A DNA stretch of 8,306 nt from Opitutia bacterium (GTDB lineage: Bacteria > Verrucomicrobiota > Verrucomicrobiia > Opitutales > Opitutaceae): positions 1-8,306 of the forward strand of contig PMKA01000375.1 of assembly GCA_003157575.1 (NCBI GenBank). Reading direction: 5' to 3'. Both the position numbers and the translations under genes were made by a program. Under the pieces are notes generated by a model that had not been told where the DNA came from, did not search any database, and worked only from the letters and a program-made list of their open reading frames with translations. Shown piece by piece: positions 1 to 6,760 of the stretch. Numbering within the stretch: the first letter of the stretch is position 1; each line of letters opens with the position of its first letter.

Positions 1-2221
1 AGCAGCGGTCTTTGTTTTCCTCGGCCAGGCGGACTTTGGTTTCGAGACAATAAGTGAACAACTCCTCCGGGATGGCGCGGCCGATGTTTTGCCTGCCGCC
101 CCAGTTGGAATACCAGTCGCCGTCCTGGTGGAGGCCAATGGTACGGAATTGGCCATATTCGCCGACCAGGCGTTGCTCGACGATGGCGGGGCCGTAGTTG
201 TTGACGTTGCCCAGGTAGGTGCCCAGCCAGTTCTGGGGGACATCCCAATCCGTTCCGGTGCCGCCGTTGCAGGTGGTGGTCTTGCGCTGCGCCGAGGTCG
301 TCGGATCGAGTTGGCGGACCAACCCGGTCAATTCGCGGGCGAATACGGTGGGGAGCCGGCTTTCGTTTTGAAGCCCCCACAGAACGACCGACGGGCTGTT
401 CCGCCGTTCCCGGACCCAATCGCGGACCGCCTGGCGATAATTGGCGCGGAACGGCTCGTTGTCGAAATAGATATGCGCTCCGATTTGGGTCCAGCAGAGC
501 AGTCCCAACTCGTCGCACAGCTCGACGTAGCGGAGATTGTGGGGGTGGTGGCCCTCCCGCAGGGCGTTGAAGCCGGCCGCTTTGATCTGGCGGAGCCGGG
601 CTGTGATCTGTTCATCGGAAAAGGCGTGGTCGGCTCCCAGGAGATGCTCATACTCGCTGGTGCCGTTGATGAAGATCGGCTTGCCATTGATGAGGAAGGG
701 ACGTGGCTCGGTTGTATTGGAGCCGGCGGGCGCCGTGGCGGCAAGGAAAGCCGCTTTGTTGGCGAGGTTCGTCGTGGCAAAAAGGCCGAACGGGGTTTCG
801 CAGCGGTCGAAGACCGTGGCGTTCTTGCCACCGGCATGGGCGGCATCCTGGAGGGTCGATTCCACGACATGGAGAACGGGGTTCTCCGGCGACCACAATT
901 CCGGGAAGTTAATCGCCGGGCTGGGTTGGTCGAAGGTGTAGGTTTCGCCGGGGAGCAGATCGTGGTCCGCCTCGAGGGAATAGACGAATTTGGTGCCGGC
1001 TTCGTTTCGGATGAAGGAGGTCAGGCGCGTTTGCCAGGCGTTGGTGCCGTCGTTGCGGACCGTGGTGCGGATCCGCACGGTGGCGGCCTCCGCGGCGCAG
1101 GTGGGGATGAACACACGGACGCCGCAGGGCTCGATGCGGATGGGTGAGTTCCGGATGCCGCCGATTTTCGTGGTGAAGAGGTTGTTGGTGGGATCGGGCG
1201 CTTGCTGGGTTTGGGCGGGGTCGAACCCGTGTTTGGCTGTTTGGCCGCCGACGGCGCCCACCGGCCATTCGATCCAGCGCAACCCGAAGCGGGCGGCGGC
1301 GGCGTCTTCAGGAACATCCTTCAACAGGATGGTGGCCCTGACCGAGTGGAGATAGGGATCATCCAGCGACCAAAGTCGCGGATGAAGAAGCTCGGGGCTG
1401 GTCAGATCCACTACGGCGACCTCTCCCGGTTTAAGCGCGAGGGTGCGGGCCATTGTGGCGAGAGTCTTTCCGGCGGCATCGAGAATTTCGACGCGGGCCG
1501 TGGCTTCCTGCGCCGAGGCGCTGTGATTGCCGACTTCGGTTTGGACGCGGATCACGGCGCGGGCTTCGGAAAGCTCGGGCGTCCAGACATGGATGCCGAA
1601 GGGTTCGACCCGGACGGCGCCGGTGACCAGGAGATGGACGGGGCGGAAGATGCCGAGGGGTTGCGAGCCTTCGGTGTTGGGTGAACCCCAGCAACCGCCG
1701 CAGACATAGGGCAGATCCTGGATCTTTTCCGGATGATCGGCCCGGACGGCCAGAACGTTGGTTTGGCCGAAGAGGACGTGGTCGGTGAGGTCAAACGTGA
1801 ACGTTGTGCGTCCCCCGTTATGCTGGCCCAGACAGGCACCGTTGATCCAGACCTTGGCGTAGGAACCGACGCCCTCAAACTCGATGAAAACCCGCCGGCC
1901 TTTGAGCGCGGGGTCGATGAGGAATGGGCGCCGGTACCAGGCCGTGCCGTGGAGGTTGCCGTGGGAGAGCTGGCGATACCCCTGATAATCTTCCCAGTTG
2001 TGCGGCACCGCGATTTGCCGCCATGCGGAGTCGTCGAACCCGGGCCTCTCGGCGTCCTCGGGATCGCCCAGGAAGCTCTTCCACCCGTCGTCGAGGCGGG
2101 TGGTCTGCCGGGGAGCGAGCGCGGTATCGAGGGTTCCGGCGCGGGAGAACTGCGGCAGGGCGCTCCCGAGCAGGGCGATTATCAGGAGAAGGACGATCAC
2201 TGTTTGAATTCTGTGACGCAA
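1..2221 (-). CDS. Secreted glycoside hydrolase family 2 protein (beta-galactosidase/beta-glucuronidase-like), 3' end outside window
   Basis: This is an exo-acting retaining glycosidase of family GH2, predicted to be exported; the substrate cannot be told from sequence. At least 740 residues are visible and the frame is open to base 1. Residues 1-28 form a signal peptide: a basic start (RHR), a hydrophobic core VIVLLLIIALLG, then a probable cut near SRA. Residues about 38-200 are the jelly-roll sugar-binding domain (LDDGWK, VPHNWE, GTAWYRR, KVWINGACLGQHNGG). Two Ig-like domains follow (about 202-315 and 361-480). The TIM barrel starts near FLINGKP (509). N552-R555 and HHP (558-560) match the GH2 signature. 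E620 in WGLQNE is the likely acid/base and E688 in GEYGQ the likely nucleophile. The start is a choice between TTG at 2221, which gives the signal peptide its charged n-region, and GTG at 2200, which overlaps the upstream stop as GTGA. Neither has a strong ribosome-binding site. It is the second gene after the propeller gene and is probably translationally coupled to it. Family assignment is firm; substrate is unknown. Confidence 0.93.
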   Translation of the reverse strand, partial: MRHRIQTVIVLLLIIALLGSALPQFSRAGTLDTALAPRQTTRLDDGWKSFLGDPEDAERPGFDDSAWRQIAVPHNWEDYQGYRQLSHGNLHGTAWYRRPFLIDPALKGRRVFIEFEGVGSYAKVWINGACLGQHNGGRTTFTFDLTDHVLFGQTNVLAVRADHPEKIQDLPYVCGGCWGSPNTEGSQPLGIFRPVHLLVTGAVRVEPFGIHVWTPELSEARAVIRVQTEVGNHSASAQEATARVEILDAAGKTLATMARTLALKPGEVAVVDLTSPELLHPRLWSLDDPYLHSVRATILLKDVPEDAAAARFGLRWIEWPVGAVGGQTAKHGFDPAQTQQAPDPTNNLFTTKIGGIRNSPIRIEPCGVRVFIPTCAAEAATVRIRTTVRNDGTNAWQTRLTSFIRNEAGTKFVYSLEADHDLLPGETYTFDQPSPAINFPELWSPENPVLHVVESTLQDAAHAGGKNATVFDRCETPFGLFATTNLANKAAFLAATAPAGSNTTEPRPFLINGKPIFINGTSEYEHLLGADHAFSDEQITARLRQIKAAGFNALREGHHPHNLRYVELCDELGLLCWTQIGAHIYFDNEPFRANYRQAVRDWVRERRNSPSVVLWGLQNESRLPTVFARELTGLVRQLDPTTSAQRKTTTCNGGTGTDWDVPQNWLGTYLGNVNNYGPAIVEQRLVGEYGQFRTIGLHQDGDWYSNWGGRQNIGRAIPEELFTYCLETKVRLAEENKDRC

Positions 2222-3657
2222 TAGAGGTATTGCTTGCCCTTGAGGAAAAGCTCATTGCCGGCGATGGCGGGCGTGCAGTCGATGGCGTCGTCCAGTTTGT
2301 TGGTGGCCAGGATCTCGAAGGTGTCGGCGTTTTTCAGGACATACGTCAGGCCATTGCGACCGGTGAGATAGACTTTGTCCGCGGCGCCGACGGGCGAGGC
2401 GTAGATGTCTTTGAATTGGTCGAGCGGCTGCTTGCTGTAATAGGGCTTTCCGGTTTTCGCGTCAAAGCAGGAGAGTCTGGCCGGCGTGGCGGAGGCGAAG
2501 TAGATCCGCGGGCCGTAGAGCAACGGAGAGGCGACGAACGGGACGACGTCCTTGCTCTGCCAGGCCAGGGCATTCGTGTCAGCCAGGATGCCGGTTTTGC
2601 CGAGGTTCACCGCTTGCAGCGCCCCGGAGCCTCGGGTGCCGTTGGCGAAAAAGACCAGGTCGGCGCTGGCGACCGGCGTCGAGATGCCGTTTTGCACCGT
2701 CTTGTCGCACTCCCAAACGATGTCGCCGGTTTTGGCATCGTAACTTCGCACCCGGGAGGCGCCGGTGATGATCTGCGCCGCGCCGCCGCTAGTGACGACG
2801 AGCGGGGTGGAAAAGGAGGACTTTTCGTCCCGGCGTTTCTTCCAGAGCAGGTCGCCGGTGTCTTTGTTGAAGCTGAAAATCCAGGATTCAAGGTCATTGT
2901 CCGCGACAACGACGACCGCATTGCCCGCCAGCGCGAGCGAGCCGGCCTCGCCGAACATCGACTTCAATTTCACCAGGTCCCGCTTCCAGACCAGGTTGCC
3001 GTCGAAATCATAGCAATAGAGACCCTGGGAGCCGAAATTGGCCCAGACGCGCTTGCCGTCCGTGACGGGTGAGAAGGAGGCGAAGCCGTGGTCGGGGTGG
3101 TGTCCCTGAAGCGGCAGGGCTTCGGCGGCGGTTTTTTCCCAGAGCGTTTTGCCCGAGTTTCGGTCCACGCACACGAGGTTGAACTTAAAGATGTTAGTCG
3201 GGATCGCGGGAGGGGCCATGCCGCCGCGCGGGGGGCGCTGGCCCGGGGCGCCGGGAGGCGGGCCCGGCCGGTCGCCCGGCGGAGGGCCTTGTCGCTCTCC
3301 CGGCGGCGGCGGCGCCTGGTCACCGGGGGGCGGGCCTTGCTGGCCGGCGGGAGGGGGCGGGGCCTGGTTGGTTGGGGTTGGAGACGGCGGCGGCAGCACG
3401 ACTTTGTCCGTCTTGACGGCGGTTTGGAAGAATATCCGGTCTTTGCAGACAATCGGGCTGGAATCCGAGCCGTCGCCGGCGAGGCGGGTCTTCCATTTGA
3501 TGTTCCGGGTTTCGCTCCTGGTGGGGGGGGGATTGGCGGCGGCGGCGACGCCGGTGGCGTCGGGTCCCCGCCAGGCGGGCCAGGAGCTATCCGCCGAGGC
3601 GGCGTGAAGGGACAGGGATGCGGCGGCAACAAGAACTAAAGACCCAATTCGATTCAT
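2197..3657 (-). CDS. Secreted PQQ-like beta-propeller repeat protein with proline-rich insert
   Basis: A 486-residue exported protein of the PQQ-binding-like (WD40/YVTN-like) beta-propeller group. Residues 1-22 are a signal peptide ending ...HAASA. The motif WPAWRGPDATG (26-36) is typical of secreted propellers of this type in Planctomycetota and Verrucomicrobiota. Blade-closing motifs recur: CVDRNSGKTLWEK (163), CYDFDGNLVWKR (214), SFNKDTGDLLWKK (262), SYDAKTGDIVWEC (305), CFDAKTGKPYYSK (397), with weaker copies near 348 and 440. This suggests 7-8 blades. Residues 89-150 are a proline-rich insert in the first blade. It is shorter than true quinoprotein alcohol dehydrogenases (about 600 residues), and I see no cytochrome motif CxxCH, so enzymatic PQQ use is doubtful. 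A scaffold, binding or assembly role (BamB-like fold) is equally possible. The frame stays open upstream to 4140, but that part is antisense to the kinase gene; the ATG at 3657 has a good AAGGAAA ribosome-binding site and begins the signal peptide. It is the first gene of the operon with the GH2 enzyme. Confidence 0.92.
   Translation of the reverse strand: MNRIGSLVLVAAASLSLHAASADSSWPAWRGPDATGVAAAANPPPTRSETRNIKWKTRLAGDGSDSSPIVCKDRIFFQTAVKTDKVVLPPPSPTPTNQAPPPPAGQQGPPPGDQAPPPPGERQGPPPGDRPGPPPGAPGQRPPRGGMAPPAIPTNIFKFNLVCVDRNSGKTLWEKTAAEALPLQGHHPDHGFASFSPVTDGKRVWANFGSQGLYCYDFDGNLVWKRDLVKLKSMFGEAGSLALAGNAVVVVADNDLESWIFSFNKDTGDLLWKKRRDEKSSFSTPLVVTSGGAAQIITGASRVRSYDAKTGDIVWECDKTVQNGISTPVASADLVFFANGTRGSGALQAVNLGKTGILADTNALAWQSKDVVPFVASPLLYGPRIYFASATPARLSCFDAKTGKPYYSKQPLDQFKDIYASPVGAADKVYLTGRNGLTYVLKNADTFEILATNKLDDAIDCTPAIAGNELFLKGKQYLYCVTEFKQ
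3247..3366 (-). repeat. Five tandem 24-bp units encoding a proline-rich octapeptide repeat
   Basis: Inside the propeller gene, codons 98-137 read as five in-register 8-residue units: QAPPPPAG, QQGPPPGD, QAPPPPGE, RQGPPPGD, RPGPPPGA. The units alternate between a four-proline and a three-proline type, which suggests duplication of a 48-bp pair. The DNA units are each 24 bp, very GC-rich and imperfect because synonymous codons vary. Proline-rich sequence without repeat order flanks the array on both sides (codons 89-97 and 138-150). Confidence 0.8.
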
Positions 3658-3816
3658 GTCATTTCCTTTCCGGTCAGGATGGTGATTTTGACAATGAGGA
3701 AGTGATAAGCAAAGGGTGGGTCGGAGTAAAGTTTTGTTTGGCCACCGGCCGCATTTCATTCCGTCTTCTCCGGGCGGGGCTGGACGGGGGGGAGGGCATC
3801 GGGTACGATAATAACC
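3658..3816. promoter_or_regulatory. Divergent intergenic region, probable promoters for both flanking operons
   Basis: This 159-bp gap lies between the divergently transcribed propeller operon (minus) and the kinase/NtrC pair (plus), so both promoters are expected here. On the plus strand a candidate pair is TGGACG (3781-3786), 17 bp, TACGAT (3804-3809), with the overlapping sequence GATAAT at 3807-3812. If either -10 is real, the transcript would start at about the kinase GTG. A perfect TTGACA occurs at 3688-3693 but has no convincing -10 at 16-18 bp. I scanned both strands for a GG-N10-GC sigma-54 core and found none. No strong operator palindrome was noticed. The promoter calls are tentative. 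Confidence 0.35.
3662..3668 (-). promoter_or_regulatory. Ribosome-binding site of the propeller gene
   Basis: On the minus strand AAGGAAA lies a few bases before the ATG at 3657 (GGAAAGGAAATGACATG). It is the clearest Shine-Dalgarno sequence in the window and decides the start: ATG 3657, directly before a signal peptide, rather than the longer open frame reaching back to 4140. Confidence 0.7.
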
Positions 3817-4554
3817 GTGGAAAGTATTTTGGCAGAGGCTCTTGGGCAGGAAGGCGCGCAAACGCCGGTGGCCGAGAAGCGGGATGTGCTGGAGCGGTTG
3901 CTGGCGCGCCTGGCGCATGAGATTCGCAATCCGCTCAGCTCGCTGGATATCCATGTGCAGTTGCTCGAGGAGGATTTGGGCGAACTGGCTCCCGAGACCC
4001 GCCGGCAATTGACTTCGCGGCTTGAGATTATTCACGGCGAGTTGCACCGGCTCGAGAGCATCGTCAGCCATTTCCTCAAGCTGGCGGGGCCGTCGGAGCT
4101 GGATTTGGAGCCGGTGGATTTCCTCAAAGTCGTCGCGCACGTGTGCGAATTGCTGCGTCCGGAGGCGGCGGCGCGCGAGATCGAGATTGCGACGAGCCTG
4201 CCCGAGCCGCTGCCCGTGTTTTCAGCGGACAAGGTGCGGCTGACGCAGGCGCTCATGAATCTGGTGATTAACGCGATGCAGGCGGTGGAACGAAAAGGGC
4301 GAATCGAAGTCGGCGCCCGGATGCTCGGAGACACGCTGTCGGTCACCGTGCGGGACAACGGCCCGGGGATCGCTCCCGACAAAGCCACCTCGATCTTTGA
4401 GCCGTATTTCACCACCAAAGCGGAGGGGAGCGGCCTCGGGCTGTGGATCGCGCAACAGATCGTGACCGCTCACGGCGGGCGGCTGCGGGGTGAGAACGCG
4501 CCCGGGGGCGGCGCGATTTTTACGATGACGCTGCCGGTCAAGCGGGAAGGCTGA
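3817..4554 (+). CDS. Soluble sensor histidine kinase, NtrB-like, without a visible sensor domain
   Basis: A 245-residue cytoplasmic histidine kinase that should phosphorylate the NtrC-type regulator encoded next to it. The dimerisation/phosphoacceptor domain carries LAHEIRNPLSSLD with the acceptor H34. The ATP-binding domain has the N box (NLVINAMQA, N148 and N152), the G1 box DNGPGI (180-185), the F box FEPYFTT (194-200) and the G2 box GSGLGLWI (204-211). All expected catalytic motifs are intact. There is no transmembrane segment and only about 30 residues before the H box, so no PAS, GAF or periplasmic sensor is present; the signal may come through a partner protein. The start is uncertain: GTG at 3817 has no Shine-Dalgarno at normal distance, and a GTG at 3868 (codon 18) follows AGGAAGG with a 13-base spacer. 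A later start would still keep the whole kinase core. The gene is 63 bp upstream of the regulator on the same strand. Confidence 0.93.
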   Translation: MESILAEALGQEGAQTPVAEKRDVLERLLARLAHEIRNPLSSLDIHVQLLEEDLGELAPETRRQLTSRLEIIHGELHRLESIVSHFLKLAGPSELDLEPVDFLKVVAHVCELLRPEAAAREIEIATSLPEPLPVFSADKVRLTQALMNLVINAMQAVERKGRIEVGARMLGDTLSVTVRDNGPGIAPDKATSIFEPYFTTKAEGSGLGLWIAQQIVTAHGGRLRGENAPGGGAIFTMTLPVKREG

Positions 4555-4617
4555 TTTTGTCCGTGTCATTCAGGCGGCGGAGGGATAGGATCGGGCTGGA
4601 ATTGGGCTTAAATTGAA

Positions 4618-6024
4618 ATGATCGACAAATCGAAAGTGCGGATTCTGGTGGTGGACGACGAGCAGGGGCTTTGCGCGGGGGTGCAGGAGGCCTTGCGGCG
4701 CGAGGGGTATATGGTGGATGCGCTGACGGATTCGGCGTCCGCCTTGAAACAGGCGCGGGAGCGGCTTTATAACCTGATCATTTCGGACATCAAGATGCCG
4801 GGGGTCAGCGGGCTGGATTTGCTGGCGCAGGTGCGCGCGCACAGCCGGGACACGCTTTTCATCCTGATGACCGCCTACGGCACGGTGGAAAACGCCGTCG
4901 AGGCGATGAAGCAGGGGGCTTACGATTACCTGGCCAAACCGATCGACATGAAGCGGCTGCGCGTGCTGGTGGAGAAGGCGCTCGAGTTTCAAGCGGTGGT
5001 GGCCGAGAACAACGAGTTGCGGCTGCGCCTCCAGACCACCCGGGCGGATACGGGGCTGCTGGTGGGGGAAAGCGAGCCGATGCGGGCCGTGGCGCGGTTG
5101 ATCGAGGAGGTGGCCAGCAGCGACGTGACCGTGCTGGTGGAGGGCGAGAGCGGCACCGGCAAGGAGTTGGTCGCGCGCTCGATTCATCTTCAGAGCGCCC
5201 GCCGCGACCGGCCCTTCATCTCCGTCAACTGCGCGGCGCTGGCCGAGCAGTTGCTCGAGGCGGAGCTGTTCGGCCACGTCAAAGGCGCCTTTACGGGCGC
5301 GGTGGCCAACAAGCCGGGACGGTTCCAGCTTGCGGACGGCGGCACGTTATTTCTCGACGAGATCGGGGATCTCTCGCCCAAAGGGCAGGGGGATCTGCTG
5401 CGGGTGCTCGAGGACAGCGCGTTTCGAATGGTGGGCGGCTCGGAGTTGATTCGGGTGAACGTGCGTGTCATCGCCGCGACGAACAAGCGGCTCCAGGAAT
5501 CCGTGGCCGAAGGAAAATTTCGCGAGGATTTATACTATCGTCTGCAAATCGTGCCGATCGTGATGCCGGCGTTGCGCGAGCGGCCGGAGGACATCGCTCT
5601 GCTGATCGAGCGTTTCTTTGAGAATTTCACCGCCAAGCACAAACGCCGCCGCAAGCGGATGTCCGCCGAGGCGTTGCAGCTTTGCCAGCGGTTCCCGTGG
5701 CCGGGCAACGTCCGGCAGCTTCGGAACACCGTCGAGCGCCTCGTCATTACCTGCCGGGAAAGCGTGGTGGAGGTGCCGCACCTGCCCGATTTTCTGCGCG
5801 ACTACGACCGCAAAACGACCACCTTCACGGTCCGTCCGGGCACGCCGCTGGCGGAGGTGGAGAAGATGCTGATTCGGCAGACTTTGACGCACGTGACGAG
5901 CAATCGCGAGGAGGCGGCCAAAGCGCTGGGCATCAGCCGCCGGGCGCTGCAATACAAGCTCAAGGAGTACGGTTTGCTGGAGGGTGAGGCGGCGAAAACC
6001 GGCGAAGCGCCGGCGGGGACCTAG
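4618..6024 (+). CDS. NtrC-family sigma-54-dependent response regulator
   Basis: A 468-residue transcription activator of the NtrC class, the usual length. The receiver domain (about 7-120) has the acidic pair D13/D14, phospho-acceptor D57 in LIISDIKMPG, T85 and K107. The AAA+ domain (about 148-375) has Walker A GESGTGKE (176-183), the sigma-54 contact loop GAFTGA (223-228), Walker B GTLFLDEIGD (D247, E248) and the FREDLYYRL segment with R302 and R308. The C-terminal Fis-type helix-turn-helix spans about 412-455 (EEAAKALGISRRALQYKLKEYG). All functional residues are present, so it should activate sigma-54 promoters after phosphorylation, most likely by the kinase just upstream. Its targets are unknown; the divergent propeller/GH2 operon is a natural candidate, though no -24/-12 element was seen there. 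The ATG has only a weak ribosome-binding site, but the receiver domain begins within its first few residues, which supports this start. Confidence 0.96.
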   Translation: MIDKSKVRILVVDDEQGLCAGVQEALRREGYMVDALTDSASALKQARERLYNLIISDIKMPGVSGLDLLAQVRAHSRDTLFILMTAYGTVENAVEAMKQGAYDYLAKPIDMKRLRVLVEKALEFQAVVAENNELRLRLQTTRADTGLLVGESEPMRAVARLIEEVASSDVTVLVEGESGTGKELVARSIHLQSARRDRPFISVNCAALAEQLLEAELFGHVKGAFTGAVANKPGRFQLADGGTLFLDEIGDLSPKGQGDLLRVLEDSAFRMVGGSELIRVNVRVIAATNKRLQESVAEGKFREDLYYRLQIVPIVMPALRERPEDIALLIERFFENFTAKHKRRRKRMSAEALQLCQRFPWPGNVRQLRNTVERLVITCRESVVEVPHLPDFLRDYDRKTTTFTVRPGTPLAEVEKMLIRQTLTHVTSNREEAAKALGISRRALQYKLKEYGLLEGEAAKTGEAPAGT

Positions 6025-6030
6025 CTCCGA

Positions 6031-6054
6031 GGGCTGTTCCACAAGCCCGGTTTT
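6031..6054 (+). terminator. Candidate intrinsic terminator after the NtrC-type gene
   Basis: GGGCT (6031-6035) pairs with AGCCC (6044-6048). The stem can extend by GT/AC with one bulged A, and it is followed by GG and TTTT at 6051-6054. It starts 6 bp after the stop codon. The T tract is short, but position and stem composition fit the end of the kinase/regulator operon. Confidence 0.5.
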
Positions 6055-6139
6055 AACCTTCAGCCGGCGAATATAAGTCTGGCGCTGGGACCGGGAATCG
6101 AGGATAATGAAGATTGAATGATTGTGCAATCGACAGATT

Positions 6140-6592
6140 ATGTACCAGCCTAAACCTAATCCGCGGAAGGAATATCGGCAGCAAGAGAGCCAAAGGGTCC
6201 AGGACTCGGCGACGCTGGCGGAGGCGTTTCAGGGATTGAAGACCTTGACGGTGGACCTTTCTTACTTCAGCCCGGAGAGTCTGAAGCGGAATAGCGAAAT
6301 CAAGTACACCGTCAATCTGGCATACGCCAAGGCCCGGTTCCGTTTCAACTGTCCGAATGATCAGTGCGTGGCGGGGGACTTTGACCTGAGCCAGGTGCTG
6401 GCCAAGCTGGTGGCGGCACGCCAGGCGGTGGTGAGCGGAGAGATGCTGTGCCAGGGGTGGCGCTGCCATAGCGGCATCGGCCAGATGCCTTGCCACCACC
6501 GGCTCCGCTACAAACTGACCGCCGAATACGAGCGGCCCCTCGCTCACGCCCAACCGGATTACGCCGGCGCAAACCACGGGAACGAGGATTGA
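6140..6592 (+). CDS. Conserved-looking hypothetical protein with zinc-ribbon-like cysteines
   Basis: I do not recognise a named family. The product is 150 residues, soluble, with no signal peptide or membrane segment. The N-terminal part (about 1-50) is rich in Gln, Arg, Lys and Glu. The centre holds five cysteines, C71-x4-C76, then C104-x4-C109-x8-C118, with H110, H119 and H120 nearby; this spacing suggests one bound metal, probably zinc. Around them lie beta-like stretches (YTVNLAYAKARFRFNC and RLRYKLTAEY) and a helix (DLSQVLAKLVAARQAVVSG), which look like a folded domain and not a chance frame. The ATG at 6140 is taken as start; a TTG at 6122 in the same frame is possible. Neither has a clear Shine-Dalgarno sequence. 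A GATAAT at 6103-6108 could be a -10 element, but its -35 is poor. The gene follows the candidate terminator and is 6 bp upstream of a small basic ORF. Confidence 0.75.
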   Translation: MYQPKPNPRKEYRQQESQRVQDSATLAEAFQGLKTLTVDLSYFSPESLKRNSEIKYTVNLAYAKARFRFNCPNDQCVAGDFDLSQVLAKLVAARQAVVSGEMLCQGWRCHSGIGQMPCHHRLRYKLTAEYERPLAHAQPDYAGANHGNED

Positions 6593-6598
6593 AATGCC

Positions 6599-6760
6599 AT
6601 GATTAATTCCGCCAAGAAACTCCAGAAGCCGGCGCCCAAGCCGGGAGATCTCGATAACCGCCAGTTTCGCGCCCAACAGCTCGCGGAGCAGCGCCGGCGC
6701 GAAATGACAACTCGCTCGACCCTGTCGCGGCTGCGCAACCGGAAATCCGATTTGAAGTAG
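6599..6760 (+). CDS. Small, highly basic hypothetical protein (53 aa)
   Basis: An ATG 6 bp after the preceding stop opens a 53-codon frame. GAGG at 6584-6587 lies 11 bases before it, a usable ribosome-binding site inside the end of the upstream gene, so coupled translation is likely. The product has 15 Lys/Arg against 5 Asp/Glu, is rich in Gln, and its centre (FRAQQLAEQRRREMTTRS) should form an amphipathic helix. By my count about three quarters of third codon positions are G or C, similar to real genes here. There are no cysteines and no membrane segment. A nucleic-acid or ribosome contact is possible but is only inference from charge. It is too short for a family call, and the open frame that continues downstream in another register (see findings) leaves a frameshifted longer gene possible. 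Confidence 0.5.
   Translation: MINSAKKLQKPAPKPGDLDNRQFRAQQLAEQRRREMTTRSTLSRLRNRKSDLK

Noticed and set aside
89..1147. Long plus-strand open frame antisense to the GH2 gene
   Set aside because: It mirrors the GH2 coding frame, as is common in GC-rich genes. The opposite strand shows full GH2 motifs and both catalytic glutamates.
1924..3072. Long plus-strand open frame antisense to the propeller and GH2 genes
   Set aside because: Low-complexity Gly/Arg-rich translation with no domain, crossing a real gene junction on the other strand.
3688..3715. TTGACA at 3688-3693 as the -35 of a plus-strand promoter
   Set aside because: The sequences 16-18 bp downstream (CAAAGG, AAAGGG) do not resemble a -10 element.
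3658..4140. N-terminal extension of the propeller frame to an ATG at 4140
   Set aside because: It lies antisense to the kinase gene, encodes no recognisable domain, and would put the clear signal peptide at residue 162. The ATG at 3657 has a proper ribosome-binding site.
4570..5277. Minus-strand open frame antisense to the NtrC-type gene
   Set aside because: His/Gln/Arg-rich shadow of the receiver and AAA+ coding sequence, with no recognisable motif.
6118..6153. 11-codon ATG frame overlapping the start of the cysteine protein gene, a possible leader peptide
   Set aside because: No ribosome-binding site and no attenuator-like features; an ORF this short is expected by chance.
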